Assembly: GCF_000717875.1 (NCBI RefSeq)
Contig: NZ_JOCT01000046.1
Coordinates: 1 to 56,733 of the forward strand
Length of the DNA stretch: 56,733 bases
Source of the DNA: Streptomyces sp. NRRL S-455
Lineage (GTDB): Bacteria > Actinomycetota > Actinomycetes > Streptomycetales > Streptomycetaceae
Direction of reading: 5' to 3'
The position numbers and the translations under genes were made by a program. Position 1 is the first letter of the stretch; every line of letters starts with the position of its first letter. Positions 16,498-24,806 of the stretch are shown here, in pieces. The notes under the pieces were generated by a model that worked only from the letters and a program-made list of their open reading frames with translations, did not search any database and was not told the origin of the DNA.

Positions 16498-18798
16498 GTG
16501 TGTGAAGAACTGGGGTTCGAGAGACTCCTCGACGAGGACGGCTTCTTCGCCCGTCTGCTCGGCCGGTCGCCCTCGGGTGCCGGCCGGGATCCGCTGTACG
16601 GCCCCGACCTTCCCGTGGTGCTGCTCACCGGCGGCCCGGGCATGGGCAAGGGCCGGCTGCTGCGCGCCGTGCGGGACCGCTTCGCCGCCAAGGTGCCGGT
16701 GATCCACCTGGACTGCGCCGCCCCGGTGTACGCGGACCGCGCGGACCCGGAGCCGGGCGCCCGCTCGGCCGCGACCGAGGCCCTGGTGGAGGTGGCCCGG
16801 CGGCTGGGCACCTGGCAGGGAACGGGTGGCTCGTTCGCCTTTCCGCGCCTCTTCGCGGGGCTCGCCATGATCGCGACCGGCGTCACGGAGGGCACGCCCG
16901 AGGCGGTCGCGACGGAGGCCGAGCGGTACGAGGGCCTGGCCCAGCGGCAACGCCTGCGCGGACTGGTCACCGGCGACTTCTGGCGGGGCGTGCTGCACGG
17001 CGCCATCCGCAACCTGCTGATGAGCCTGTCCGGGCAGATGCTCGACAACGTGTACTCGACGGCCGTCAGCAACGCCCTGCTGGACGCCCTTTTCGAGCGT
17101 GCGGCCCCGCGCGGCAGGGCGGAGCTGGAGCGGGTCTACGGCGCGTATCCCGGCGCGGCCGGCCAGCCCAGGATCGGTCTGCGCATCCTCGCCGCCGACT
17201 TCCGGGCCGGCGGCGAGGCACGGGAGGTCGCGGAAAGCTTCCTCTTCCGGGCTCTGCGCGAGGACCTGGAGGCGTCATACTCCTCGGCCTCCGGCTGGCT
17301 GCGCCGGGTCGGCCGCCCGGGCCTGCTGCTGGACCACGCCGAGTCGCCCCTGGGCGAGCAGTTGCTGCGCGCCGTGCTCACCGACCGCCGGGCCGGGCAG
17401 CGCGACCGCGTGGTGATCATCGGCACGGCACGCCGCCCGGACGGCGGGGCCTTCCTGCACGGCGGCCTCCCGCCGCAGGAGGTGACGCCCCCGGCGGAGT
17501 ACCGCCCCGCCGACGGCGCACCGCCCGCCTGGTCCCGCCGCAGCGACGCGGCCGACCGGGCCCCCCTGGCCGACGGCGTGCTCCTGCTGCGGATGCCCCT
17601 GCTCACCGGCGACCAGCTCCGCCGGGAGACGGTGCGAAGACAGCAGCACGCGGAGCCGGAGGGCGGCACGAACCGTCGCCGTATCGACGCCGCCGTGGCC
17701 CGGCTGAGCGGCGGCCGGCCGCACACGGTGATCCGCCTCGCCGCCGCCGCGGCCGCCTTCCGCATGCCGGCGGACGCCAATGACCGGGACATCCTGGACG
17801 CCCCGTTACGACTGCCCGGCCTCCCCGGCGACGACGCCACCGAAAGCCCCGTCGCCGACGTGCTCCTGCGGGAACTGGTCCTGGACCAGTTACCGGTACG
17901 GCTCCCGACCGAGCACCACGCTCACTGGCTCGACCTCCTCACCCACCTGTCCGTGGCCCACGACACGGAGTGCGCCGACGTCCTGCTCCGCCATCACCAG
18001 TCGGGTCACGTCCACCACCTGACCGCCCATCACGTCTCCCAGCTGCTCACCGACACCGGATGGCCCACCTGCGAACGCCACTTCATCGGCGACTTCGGCC
18101 TCCGCCAGCTGCTGGTGCACCGGCTGTACGGACTGCGCCCCGACGGCGCCGCCTGGTACGCCGACCACCACCTGCTGCGCGACCACTACGCGCGGAGAGC
18201 GGCGGGGGAGGAGGGGGTTCAGGGCGACGGGGCCGCACGCAATGGGGCATCGGGCGACGGGCCCTTGAGAGGCGACCGACCCCGGGGAGGTGACGGGTCC
18301 CTGAGCCGTGCCGGGTCCCTGAGCCGTGCCGGGTCCCCGAACGGGGACGGGGCTTTCCGCTCCCTCACCGCACACCAGATGAACCACCACCTGGTCTCGG
18401 GCGGCGCCGACGACGTCGTCAGCCACCTCGCCGCGACCCTCCCCGGCCGCCCCGGCGAGTGGTGCGCGGACCTCCTGGAGATCGCCCAGGCCCCCTACCC
18501 GGGCGGGGCGGACGCCCGGCGGGACCGCGCCCAGGGCCTGGTCACCGCGGACGGACCGCCCCTGCGCCGCACCGTCGACCAGCTGCTGCACGCCGTGTGG
18601 CTGTGCGAGGAGCGGACCCGGCCCACCGGCAAGGAGACCGCCCGCACCCTGGCCAAGCTGCTGGACCTGCTCTCGATCATGGACTTCGAGGGCGCGGGCC
18701 GGCTGAGCAGGACAGCGACGGAGTGGAGCGGACTCGCGGAGAACGAACAACCCCTGTTGCGCTGCACCTGCACCGAGCAGCTCCGGCGAAGGAGATGA
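16498..18798 (+). CDS. P-loop (STAND/AAA-like) ATPase with two TTA codons
   Basis: A 766-residue protein starting at GTG with AGGGGGG just upstream. Walker A GGPGMGKG lies at 45-52, and a candidate Walker B (GLLLDHAES) near 275-283. A large helical C-terminal half (about 440-760) has His-rich segments (HHQSGHVHHLTAHH), reminiscent of STAND sensor/repeat regions. No effector domain is recognised. Codons 437 (17806-17808) and 465 (17890-17892) are TTA, so expression should depend on bldA. Residues about 590-620 carry a duplicated SLSRAG unit. The stop codon overlaps the downstream gene region (ATGA), so the two form one operon. The family is unnamed to me. Confidence 0.75.
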   Translation: MCEELGFERLLDEDGFFARLLGRSPSGAGRDPLYGPDLPVVLLTGGPGMGKGRLLRAVRDRFAAKVPVIHLDCAAPVYADRADPEPGARSAATEALVEVARRLGTWQGTGGSFAFPRLFAGLAMIATGVTEGTPEAVATEAERYEGLAQRQRLRGLVTGDFWRGVLHGAIRNLLMSLSGQMLDNVYSTAVSNALLDALFERAAPRGRAELERVYGAYPGAAGQPRIGLRILAADFRAGGEAREVAESFLFRALREDLEASYSSASGWLRRVGRPGLLLDHAESPLGEQLLRAVLTDRRAGQRDRVVIIGTARRPDGGAFLHGGLPPQEVTPPAEYRPADGAPPAWSRRSDAADRAPLADGVLLLRMPLLTGDQLRRETVRRQQHAEPEGGTNRRRIDAAVARLSGGRPHTVIRLAAAAAAFRMPADANDRDILDAPLRLPGLPGDDATESPVADVLLRELVLDQLPVRLPTEHHAHWLDLLTHLSVAHDTECADVLLRHHQSGHVHHLTAHHVSQLLTDTGWPTCERHFIGDFGLRQLLVHRLYGLRPDGAAWYADHHLLRDHYARRAAGEEGVQGDGAARNGASGDGPLRGDRPRGGDGSLSRAGSLSRAGSPNGDGAFRSLTAHQMNHHLVSGGADDVVSHLAATLPGRPGEWCADLLEIAQAPYPGGADARRDRAQGLVTADGPPLRRTVDQLLHAVWLCEERTRPTGKETARTLAKLLDLLSIMDFEGAGRLSRTATEWSGLAENEQPLLRCTCTEQLRRRR

Positions 18799-18803
18799 CG
18801 GGC

Positions 18804-20426
18804 ATGCCCAGATGGCGGAAGATCCTTTACTCCCTGCTGGCCGCGGTGGCGATCGTCGCCGGCGTCGCGTTGACCACCTCCCTCATCCGCAAGCCGGACA
18901 CCTGCGCCGACGGTGTGGAACGGATCGACGACGAGTGCATCGGAGTCAACGGCGAGGGCTACGACTTCGGTAACTCGGAGATCACCGACGTGGCCCGGGC
19001 CATCGCCCGCGAGAACCAGCGGATCGAGAAGCAGCCGCACGTCACGGTGGCGATGATGCTGCCGCTCCAGTCGGACCGGGAGGCCCTGCGCCGGCAGATG
19101 CGCAGCGACCTCCAGGGCGCGTACCTGGGACAGCGGCAGGCCAACGAGGGCGAGGGCGAGCCACCCAAGATCCGCCTGGTGCTGGCCAACCCCGGGCAGG
19201 ACTACGGCCGTCAGGCGAAGGTCGTCGACACCCTGCTGCGCATGGCCGCCTCCCCCGAGGACCGGCTGCGCGCGGTCACCGGCTTCAACCTGAGCCTCAC
19301 CGCCACGGAGACGGCCGTGAAACGCCTGACGGAGAACAAGGTCCCGGTCCTCGCCGCCCGCATCAGCGGAGACCGCATCGCCAACGAGGACCGTCCGGAC
19401 GGCATGGCGAAGCTCCGCTTCCCCGGCCTGGCCCGCATCCTCCCCACCAACAACGACGCGGCCCGGGCCCTGGCCGACTTCAACGGTGAGCGGGGCCGGC
19501 AGAACCTCAAGACGGTCCTCGTCTACGACAAGCGCCCCGACGGCTACAACGAGTCGCTGGCAAGGGCCTTCAGCAGGATCGAGGAGAAGGGCCCGGCCGG
19601 CCCCGCGGCGATGTCCTTCGAGTCCCCCTCGATCGACGAGGCGGGCTCGACGGGCAACCAGTTCACCCAGACGGCGAACAACATCTGCGACTCCGAGGCC
19701 GACACCGTCTACTTCGCCGGCCGCACCCTCCACCTGCGCATCTTCGCCCTGAAACTCGCTCAGGTCGGCTGCAAGAACCGCCACTACACCATCATCAGCG
19801 GCTCCGACGCCGCCTCCCTGCGCCAGGACATGACCGAGAAGGACTGGGCGAAGCTCCGCGGCGACGACGGCCGCCCGAAGGTCACGGTCCAGTACGCGGC
19901 CCCCGCCCACCCCGACGCCTGGACGACGGAACTGACGGCCTGGACGAAGAAGTACAGGGCGACCCACGAACGAGAGCCGGCCGCCCAGGACCTCCCTCAG
20001 TACCTCACCGAGCCGAAGGCGGCCCTGGAGACCCTCAGAAAGCAGATCTACACGACCGCGAAGGAGGGCACGAAGCTCGGCTCCACCCCGACGCTGGAGG
20101 ACTCCCGCACGATGCTCGTCCACGACGGCCTGATCACCATCGGCAAGGCACTCCACCAGGCTCAGCGAGGTGCTCCCGAGAGCACCGTCCCCACGCTCGA
20201 GGACGTGGGCCGCCAGTGGCCCCTCCTCCAGTCCCGCCACCGGGTCCAGGGCACCAGTGGCCTGATCTGCCTCACCACAGGCGGCAACGCCTACGACAAA
20301 CCGGCCGCGATCGTCGAACTCGACCCGGGCCGGCAGGGCCCCGGCACCCTGAAGTTCGTCGGCCTGGGCTGGCCGACGGGCACACCGCAGCCGAAGAACT
20401 GCGTGATCCCGAGCGACACGCCCTGA
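18804..20426 (+). CDS. Membrane-anchored type-1 periplasmic-binding-protein-like sensor
   Basis: A 540-residue protein with an N-terminal transmembrane anchor (about 7-27) followed by a branched-chain-amino-acid-receptor-like fold: a first lobe with VTVAMMLPLQSD and VRLVLANPG-type strands, then LKTVLVYDKRPDGYNESLA and ADTVYFAGRTLHLR. Paired Cys residues occur (TCADG...DECIG; ICDS/VGCK). There is no permease or ABC ATPase beside it, which argues for a receptor rather than a transporter role. ATG 18804 has GAAGGAG nine bases upstream; ATG 18795 overlaps the ATPase stop. It is a fixed partner of the upstream ATPase in this operon. Confidence 0.7.
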   Translation: MPRWRKILYSLLAAVAIVAGVALTTSLIRKPDTCADGVERIDDECIGVNGEGYDFGNSEITDVARAIARENQRIEKQPHVTVAMMLPLQSDREALRRQMRSDLQGAYLGQRQANEGEGEPPKIRLVLANPGQDYGRQAKVVDTLLRMAASPEDRLRAVTGFNLSLTATETAVKRLTENKVPVLAARISGDRIANEDRPDGMAKLRFPGLARILPTNNDAARALADFNGERGRQNLKTVLVYDKRPDGYNESLARAFSRIEEKGPAGPAAMSFESPSIDEAGSTGNQFTQTANNICDSEADTVYFAGRTLHLRIFALKLAQVGCKNRHYTIISGSDAASLRQDMTEKDWAKLRGDDGRPKVTVQYAAPAHPDAWTTELTAWTKKYRATHEREPAAQDLPQYLTEPKAALETLRKQIYTTAKEGTKLGSTPTLEDSRTMLVHDGLITIGKALHQAQRGAPESTVPTLEDVGRQWPLLQSRHRVQGTSGLICLTTGGNAYDKPAAIVELDPGRQGPGTLKFVGLGWPTGTPQPKNCVIPSDTP

Positions 20427-20624
20427 ACGGGTGCGTGCGCGGCACGGCCGGGCACACCGCGGACACGCGGACACAAGCCGCCTGACGATCCCTCAAACAA
20501 TCAACCGAAGCTACCCATCGGTCTCACATTCCACGGCAGTTTGACGAAGTAGTCACCATTGCTCCACATACGGAGTCTAGGTTCTGCATGATTCCTTCGA
20601 CGCACACCGGGAGGGGAGTCCTCG

Positions 20625-21032
20625 TTGTCCGGGATTGACGAGTGTCTGCTGGAGGCCATGAAGCTGCCCGGCGCCCGGGGCGCCGCCGTAGTCGACTGGA
20701 CCAGCGGCCTGGCCCTGGGCACGGCAGGGGAGTCCCCGGGCGGTGACCACGAGGTCGCGGCGGCCGAGGCGGCGGAGCTCGCCCGGATCGCGGCGGAGTA
20801 CCAGTCCTTCGCCCCGGCCGACGGCTCCGACTGGTCCGGCGGGTCCGGTGACGACACTCCCGTCGAGGACCTGATCGTCAGCAACCGCGACAGCTACCAC
20901 CTCCTCCAGTTCGTCCGCACCACCTTCGACAGCAGCGTCTTCCTGCATCTGTGGCTCGGCCGCGCCGAGGGCAACCTCGCACTGGCCCGCATCCGGCTGC
21001 GAGACCTGGCGCATCAGCTCGTACTGGGATGA
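20625..21032 (+). CDS. Roadblock/LC7-like protein 1 (TTG start)
   Basis: A 135-residue protein whose ends match the third roadblock protein of the operon (GARGAAVVDWTSGLALGT versus GATGAALVDYTSGMALGT; LARIRLRDLAHQL versus MARHQLRRIEAQL). It has a 30-residue acidic insertion in the middle. The only plausible start is TTG at 20625, with GAGGGGAG upstream, which predicts weak initiation. Its stop overlaps the PATAN gene start (ATGA). Roadblock domains usually bind small GTPases; none is encoded here. Confidence 0.7.
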   Translation: MSGIDECLLEAMKLPGARGAAVVDWTSGLALGTAGESPGGDHEVAAAEAAELARIAAEYQSFAPADGSDWSGGSGDDTPVEDLIVSNRDSYHLLQFVRTTFDSSVFLHLWLGRAEGNLALARIRLRDLAHQLVLG

Positions 21033-21835
21033 CCACTGTGCGGACGCTCTCCTCCGACACCCCCCGGCGAAGTCCCGGCACCGCTCCGCCCGGCTCGCCG
21101 ATGCTGGACCGGCTCGTCGGCGAGAGGGCGACCGGCTCCCTCATGCGGGAGCGCGGCACTCTCTATCTCGCCGACGGCCAGGTGATCCACGCGGAGAGCC
21201 CGCACACGCCCGGTCTCGACGTGCTGCTCACCGCGGGCGGCTCCCTGTCCGCCGAGGAGTGGTCGGAGGCACTCACCGCGGCGGGGCCCCAGCAGCGGGT
21301 GGGCCGTTTCCTGGTGGACAGCGGCCTCTTCCCCGAGGGCGCGCTGGAACTGTGCCATCTCGGGGCGCTGTACGACGCGGCGTTCTTCGTGCTCGGGCCG
21401 GGTGGCGGCCCGGCCCGGTTCCGGCACGGGGTCGCGCACTGGCTGGGGGCGGTGCGCCCCGTGCCCGTCGACGCGGTACGGCGCGAGACGGTGCGCCGGC
21501 GGGAGCTGCTGCACGAGATCTGGCCCGAGGAGGAGACGGACTCCCAGCCGCTCGTACGCACCCGGCTCCCGCTCGACACACCCGTGCCGCGGCGTCAGCG
21601 CGCGGTCCTCGAGCACGTGGACGGGACGCGAACGGCATCCGACATCTCTCATCTCCTCGGCCGGCCCGCCTTCCACACGCTCGTCGACGTCCGCCGTCTC
21701 GCCGCCGCCGGCATCGTGGCCGCGGCCCGGCGGCCACCGCGCCCCGCCCCCACGCCCGCGCGCATTCCGGAGACCTCGGCCGGCCACGACATCGCCCTGC
21801 TGCGCCGAATCAAGAACGCATTGGAGGCCCTGTGA
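21029..21835 (+). CDS. DUF4388/PATAN-domain protein with winged-helix-like C-terminus
   Basis: A 268-residue protein. Residues about 25-130 resemble the PATAN (DUF4388) domain (ATGSLMRERGTLYLADGQVI...GLDVLLTAGGSLS). Residues about 195-245 (VLEHVDGTRTASDISHLLGR...LVDVRRLAAAGIV) look like a winged helix. PATAN proteins relay signals in two-component and gliding-type systems. The start overlaps the preceding stop (ATGA) and the stop overlaps the following GTG (GTGA), so all three are translationally coupled. Confidence 0.75.
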   Translation: MTTVRTLSSDTPRRSPGTAPPGSPMLDRLVGERATGSLMRERGTLYLADGQVIHAESPHTPGLDVLLTAGGSLSAEEWSEALTAAGPQQRVGRFLVDSGLFPEGALELCHLGALYDAAFFVLGPGGGPARFRHGVAHWLGAVRPVPVDAVRRETVRRRELLHEIWPEEETDSQPLVRTRLPLDTPVPRRQRAVLEHVDGTRTASDISHLLGRPAFHTLVDVRRLAAAGIVAAARRPPRPAPTPARIPETSAGHDIALLRRIKNALEAL

Positions 21836-22359
21836 TCCGCGGGATCAGACAGCGCGCCGAGAGGAGACAGCTCATGGCGGCCGAGGCGGAAGTCCTCGAC
21901 GAACTGCACAGCCTCCGGGCCCGCCTGCCACGACTGACCGGCGCGCTCGCCGCCAGCGTCGACGGCCTCGTGCTGGCACAGGACATACGGGGGGTGCAAC
22001 CGGAGGGGCTGGCCGCCCTCACCGCGACCGCCCAGGGCGTCGCGCTGCGGCTCACAGACGCCACCGGGCAGGGCGACTTCCGCGAGCTCCTCGTCCGCGG
22101 CGCGCACGGCTACGTGGCCACCTACGCCGCCGGCTCGTCCGCCGTGCTCACTCTGGTCGCCGAGGGACGGGTCAACGTCGGCCGGCTGCACCTGGAAGGA
22201 CGCCGCTCCGGCAACCGAATCGGCGAACTGCTGCGGGTCGCCGCTCAACAGCCCGACCGCACCCCCGGCCGGCCGCCCGCCACTCCCACCCCCACCGTCA
22301 CGGGCGGCCCTCTCCCCGTACGGACCCCGTCACCACGGGCCGACCGAACCCGCGAGTAG
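21832..22359 (+). CDS. Roadblock/LC7-like protein 2
   Basis: A 175-residue protein starting at GTG overlapping the PATAN gene stop. After a basic helix (IRGIRQRAERRQLM) comes a roadblock-type fold: LASVDGLVLAQDI-like strand, GVALRLTDATGQGDFRELLVRG, VATYAAGSSAVLTLVAEGRVNVGRLHLE. A Pro/Thr-rich tail (about 143-175) follows. Probably a dimerising adaptor. Confidence 0.7.
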   Translation: MIRGIRQRAERRQLMAAEAEVLDELHSLRARLPRLTGALAASVDGLVLAQDIRGVQPEGLAALTATAQGVALRLTDATGQGDFRELLVRGAHGYVATYAAGSSAVLTLVAEGRVNVGRLHLEGRRSGNRIGELLRVAAQQPDRTPGRPPATPTPTVTGGPLPVRTPSPRADRTRE

Positions 22360-22440
22360 ACCGCGCGCCACTGGCCGCACCACAGCTCAGCACAGGCCCG
22401 GACCCACAGGGCCGGCACCACCCGAAGGGAACAGCAAGCC

Positions 22441-22815
22441 ATGGCGAACACCGAAACAGCGCTGAAGGAAGCCCTCTCGTCCATCGAGGGCGCGACCGGA
22501 GCCGCGCTCGTCGACTACACCAGCGGAATGGCGCTGGGAACCATCGGAGGCAACAACGGCTTCGACCTGAACGTGGCGGCCGCGGGCAACACCGACGTCG
22601 TCCGCGCCAAGCTGCGCACCATGGAGCTCCTCGGCATCCAGGACGAGATCGAGGACATCCTCATCACCCTGGGCACCCAGTACCACCTGATCCGGCTGCT
22701 CAAGAGCCAGGGAGGCAACGGCCTCTTCCTCTACCTCGTCCTCGACTCCGGCCGCGCCAACCTGGCGATGGCCCGCCACCAGCTGAGGAGAATCGAGGCC
22801 CAGCTCGAAGTCTGA
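22441..22815 (+). CDS. Roadblock/LC7-like protein 3
   Basis: A 124-residue protein with a full-length roadblock domain: ALKEALSSIEGATGAALVDY, IEDILITLGTQYHLIRLL and LFLYLVLDSGRANLAMARHQL. It lies 81 bp after roadblock protein 2, with AAGGGA before its ATG, and is followed by a terminator. In Streptomyces conservons similar domains act with a DUF742 protein and an Ras-like GTPase, but this operon has neither. Confidence 0.8.
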   Translation: MANTETALKEALSSIEGATGAALVDYTSGMALGTIGGNNGFDLNVAAAGNTDVVRAKLRTMELLGIQDEIEDILITLGTQYHLIRLLKSQGGNGLFLYLVLDSGRANLAMARHQLRRIEAQLEV

Positions 22816-22840
22816 CGGAGGCGAGACCTCCCACACCGAA

Positions 22841-22872
22841 GGGCCCCACCGGGACAGCGACCGGTGGGGCCC
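22841..22872. terminator. Bidirectional terminator
   Basis: Perfect 12-bp arms (GGGCCCCACCGG / CCGGTGGGGCCC) with an 8-nt loop, between the convergent roadblock operon and the AAA ATPase. Confidence 0.85.
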
Positions 22873-22883
22873 TCAGTTCCTGC

Positions 22884-24305
22884 TCACCCTCTGCACCAGG
22901 CGCTGAGCAGCTCCTCGGGGCCGTACACCGCCTGGAGGCCGGAACAACCGACGCCGCTGCGGGAGACCGCCACGAGCGGCACCGGCTCGTCGGTGATCGC
23001 TGCCCGGTGCTTCTGCAGCGCGGCCAGGTCGTGGCTGTCGAACGCGGAGTTCTCCAGCCACTTGACCGATCCGAGAAAGAGCAACTGCTTGGCCACCGGC
23101 TGCCGGTCGGCGCCCACCAAGTCGATCTCGACGTCGTTGCTGCGGGTCCAGTACCCCCCGATCGCCGGGGCAGCGGGCAGGAGGCCGTCCGGCAGGAGGC
23201 GGGCGAGGGAGTCCCGGACCAGGGGCTCGATCGCGCGGCCACGCCAGCTCGTCCACCGCTCCTTGATCCGGCTCAGTGTGAGATCTCCCCGCATCCGCTC
23301 GATCTCCGCCATGTGCGGATCCAGAAACGCGAGCCAGAAGCGGAGGTAGGGGTCGGCCACCCGGTAGCGGCGCTCCTTCGACGGTCTCAGCGAGATCGGC
23401 AGCTCGGCGGCCACAACCCTCTTCTCGGTCAGGACGTCAGTGGCTCGTGTGAGAGTGGTGTGGGCGATGCCGCCGGCCGCCCGCGCGATGTTGGTGAAGG
23501 TCCGCTCCCCGGATCCGATGGCACGCAGGACCTCCCTGCTCATCGCCTGCGGGGGGAACTCCGCGGCCAGAGAGCGCTCGGCGGAGACCAGCAGCGCCGA
23601 GATCGGGTTCTCCAGCGAGTCGCGGAGAAACTCCCAGACATCCGCTCCGGCCCGCCACTCGGCACAGATCAGGGGAAGACCGCCGGTGATCAGGGCGGCG
23701 TCGAACGCGGCCGCCGGAGGCAGGTCGAGCATCTCGCCGATGTCGGCCGGGGTCAGCGGCCCCACGATCATCTCGCGGCCCCGCTGGTGGAAGGGGCGGT
23801 CGTAGCTGTTCAGCGCCTCCATCATCGACGGATCGGACCCGACCAGGAGAAGGAGCACGGGCTTGCGGCTGAGCAGCCGGTCCCATGCCCGCTGGAGCAT
23901 GCCCTCGAAGGCGTCGATGCGGTCCATGAGGTACGGAACCTCGTCGATGACCACCACGCTCGGGCTGTCGTCGGGAAGGATCTCCGCGAGCAGCCTGAAC
24001 GCTGCGTTCCACTGTCCCGGGCTCTCCTCCGAGAACAGCCCCCGCTCCGGCAGGGTGGACCTGGCGACGGCGTCGAGCAGCTCCGACAGTTCGTCCTCCG
24101 CTGTGCCGCCCGCCGCGGTGAAGAAGAGGTATGGCGTCCCGGTACGCCGGAGAAACTCCTCGACGAGGCTGGACTTGCCGACCCGACGCCTTCCCCGCAT
24201 GAGGACGCACTGCCCCGGTTTCGCCCACCCGACGGCATCCCGGACCGTCTGCAAGGCGTTGCCGAGCACTCTCAGCTCACGGTCCCGCCCGATGAAACGA
24301 CGCAT
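22884..24305 (-). CDS. Archaeal-type AAA ATPase with DUF234/nuclease-like C-terminus
   Basis: A 473-residue ATPase. It begins FIGRDRELRVL, with Walker A GRRRVGKS at 38-45 and Walker B VVVIDE at about 117-122. A winged-helix segment (TFTNIARAAGGIAHTTLTRATDVL) follows near 300, with a C-terminal domain containing NDVEIDLVGA and LGSVKW, in the style of a PD-(D/E)xK nuclease fold (DUF234). This family is widely and patchily distributed and often transferred. Start MRRFIG has GGGAG upstream. A 36-bp palindrome lies immediately upstream. It has no partner genes, and its function is unknown. Confidence 0.85.
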   Translation of the reverse strand: MRRFIGRDRELRVLGNALQTVRDAVGWAKPGQCVLMRGRRRVGKSSLVEEFLRRTGTPYLFFTAAGGTAEDELSELLDAVARSTLPERGLFSEESPGQWNAAFRLLAEILPDDSPSVVVIDEVPYLMDRIDAFEGMLQRAWDRLLSRKPVLLLLVGSDPSMMEALNSYDRPFHQRGREMIVGPLTPADIGEMLDLPPAAAFDAALITGGLPLICAEWRAGADVWEFLRDSLENPISALLVSAERSLAAEFPPQAMSREVLRAIGSGERTFTNIARAAGGIAHTTLTRATDVLTEKRVVAAELPISLRPSKERRYRVADPYLRFWLAFLDPHMAEIERMRGDLTLSRIKERWTSWRGRAIEPLVRDSLARLLPDGLLPAAPAIGGYWTRSNDVEIDLVGADRQPVAKQLLFLGSVKWLENSAFDSHDLAALQKHRAAITDEPVPLVAVSRSGVGCSGLQAVYGPEELLSAWCRG

Positions 24306-24315
24306 GCGATCTCCC

Positions 24316-24351
24316 GACGGCGACAGTATCGGTAGCGATACTATCGCCGTC
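24316..24351. promoter_or_regulatory. 36-bp palindrome upstream of the AAA ATPase (candidate operator)
   Basis: Arms of 16 nt (GACGGCGACAGTATCG and its near-complement CGATACTATCGCCGTC) around GTAG, with one mismatch. The core AGTATCG/CGATACT is AT-rich relative to the surroundings. Lying 11-46 bp before the ATPase start, it could be an operator or a 5'-leader hairpin. Confidence 0.6.
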
Positions 24352-24449
24352 GTTACCATAAGCGGCTCCTCATGCGAGAGATGGCGTCGCTGCGAGGGCT
24401 GGCCGAAGAGTCGCTGAAAGCGGGGCACAAACTGAGCCGGACAAACGCC

Positions 24450-24483
24450 AGAGGGCCGGACCGCTGCTGCGGTCCGGCCCTCT
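24450..24483 (-). terminator. Terminator downstream of tRNA-Ser(GGA)
   Basis: Perfect 15-bp arms (AGAGGGCCGGACCGC / GCGGTCCGGCCCTCT) with a TGCT loop. Confidence 0.85.
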
Positions 24484-24490
24484 GAGCCGG

Positions 24491-24575
24491 CGGAGGATAC
24501 GAGATTCGAACTCGTGAGGGGTTGCCCCCAACACGCTTTCCAAGCGTGCGCCCTAGGCCTCTAGGCGAATCCTCC
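24491..24575 (-). tRNA. tRNA-Ser(GGA)
   Basis: About 85 nt on the minus strand. Acceptor GGAGGAT/ATCCTCC; anticodon arm CACGC-TTGGAAA-GCGTG with anticodon GGA; long variable arm with GGGG/CCCC stem; GAGTTCGAATCTC T-arm. Confidence 0.95.
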
Positions 24576-24644
24576 GCCGGAAACATTACATGACCGAGAG
24601 GAGTGCTCGCGAACTCGTTCCCCGCCCCCGACATCAGGTAGCCT

Positions 24645-24741
24645 TGGCGCAGCCCCTCACGCGGCGCTATCTGACTGAACTCCCCCAGGGCCGGAAGGCA
24701 GCAAGGGTAGGTTGGCTCTGGCGGGTGCGTGGGGGGCGTCT
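24645..24741 (+). ncRNA. ffs: Signal recognition particle RNA (4.5S-type)
   Basis: Contains the conserved SRP domain IV signature CAGGGCCGGAAGGCAGCAAG (24686-24705 region) with the symmetric and asymmetric internal loops that bind Ffh. The ends pair (CCCCTCACGC at 24653-24662 with GCGTGGGGGG at 24727-24736). It is located just before dnaX, as in other Streptomyces. Exact ends are estimated. Confidence 0.9.
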
Positions 24742-24791
24742 GCGTTCCCGGGGCCGGATTGCCTGGCCGGGGTCCGTTGTCGGTGGGCGCC

Positions 24792-24797
24792 TATAAC
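24792..24797 (+). promoter_or_regulatory. Candidate -10 element for a leaderless dnaX transcript
   Basis: TATAAC lies 10 bp before the GTG start, with no Shine-Dalgarno in between. Transcription starting at or near the GTG would give a leaderless mRNA. No good -35 is visible. Confidence 0.4.
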
Positions 24798-24806
24798 CTC
24801 GTATGC

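Noticed and set aside
24372..24484. 37-codon plus-strand frame starting MREMASLRGLAEES
   Set aside because: It runs through the tRNA terminator hairpin and has no Shine-Dalgarno; chance is more likely.
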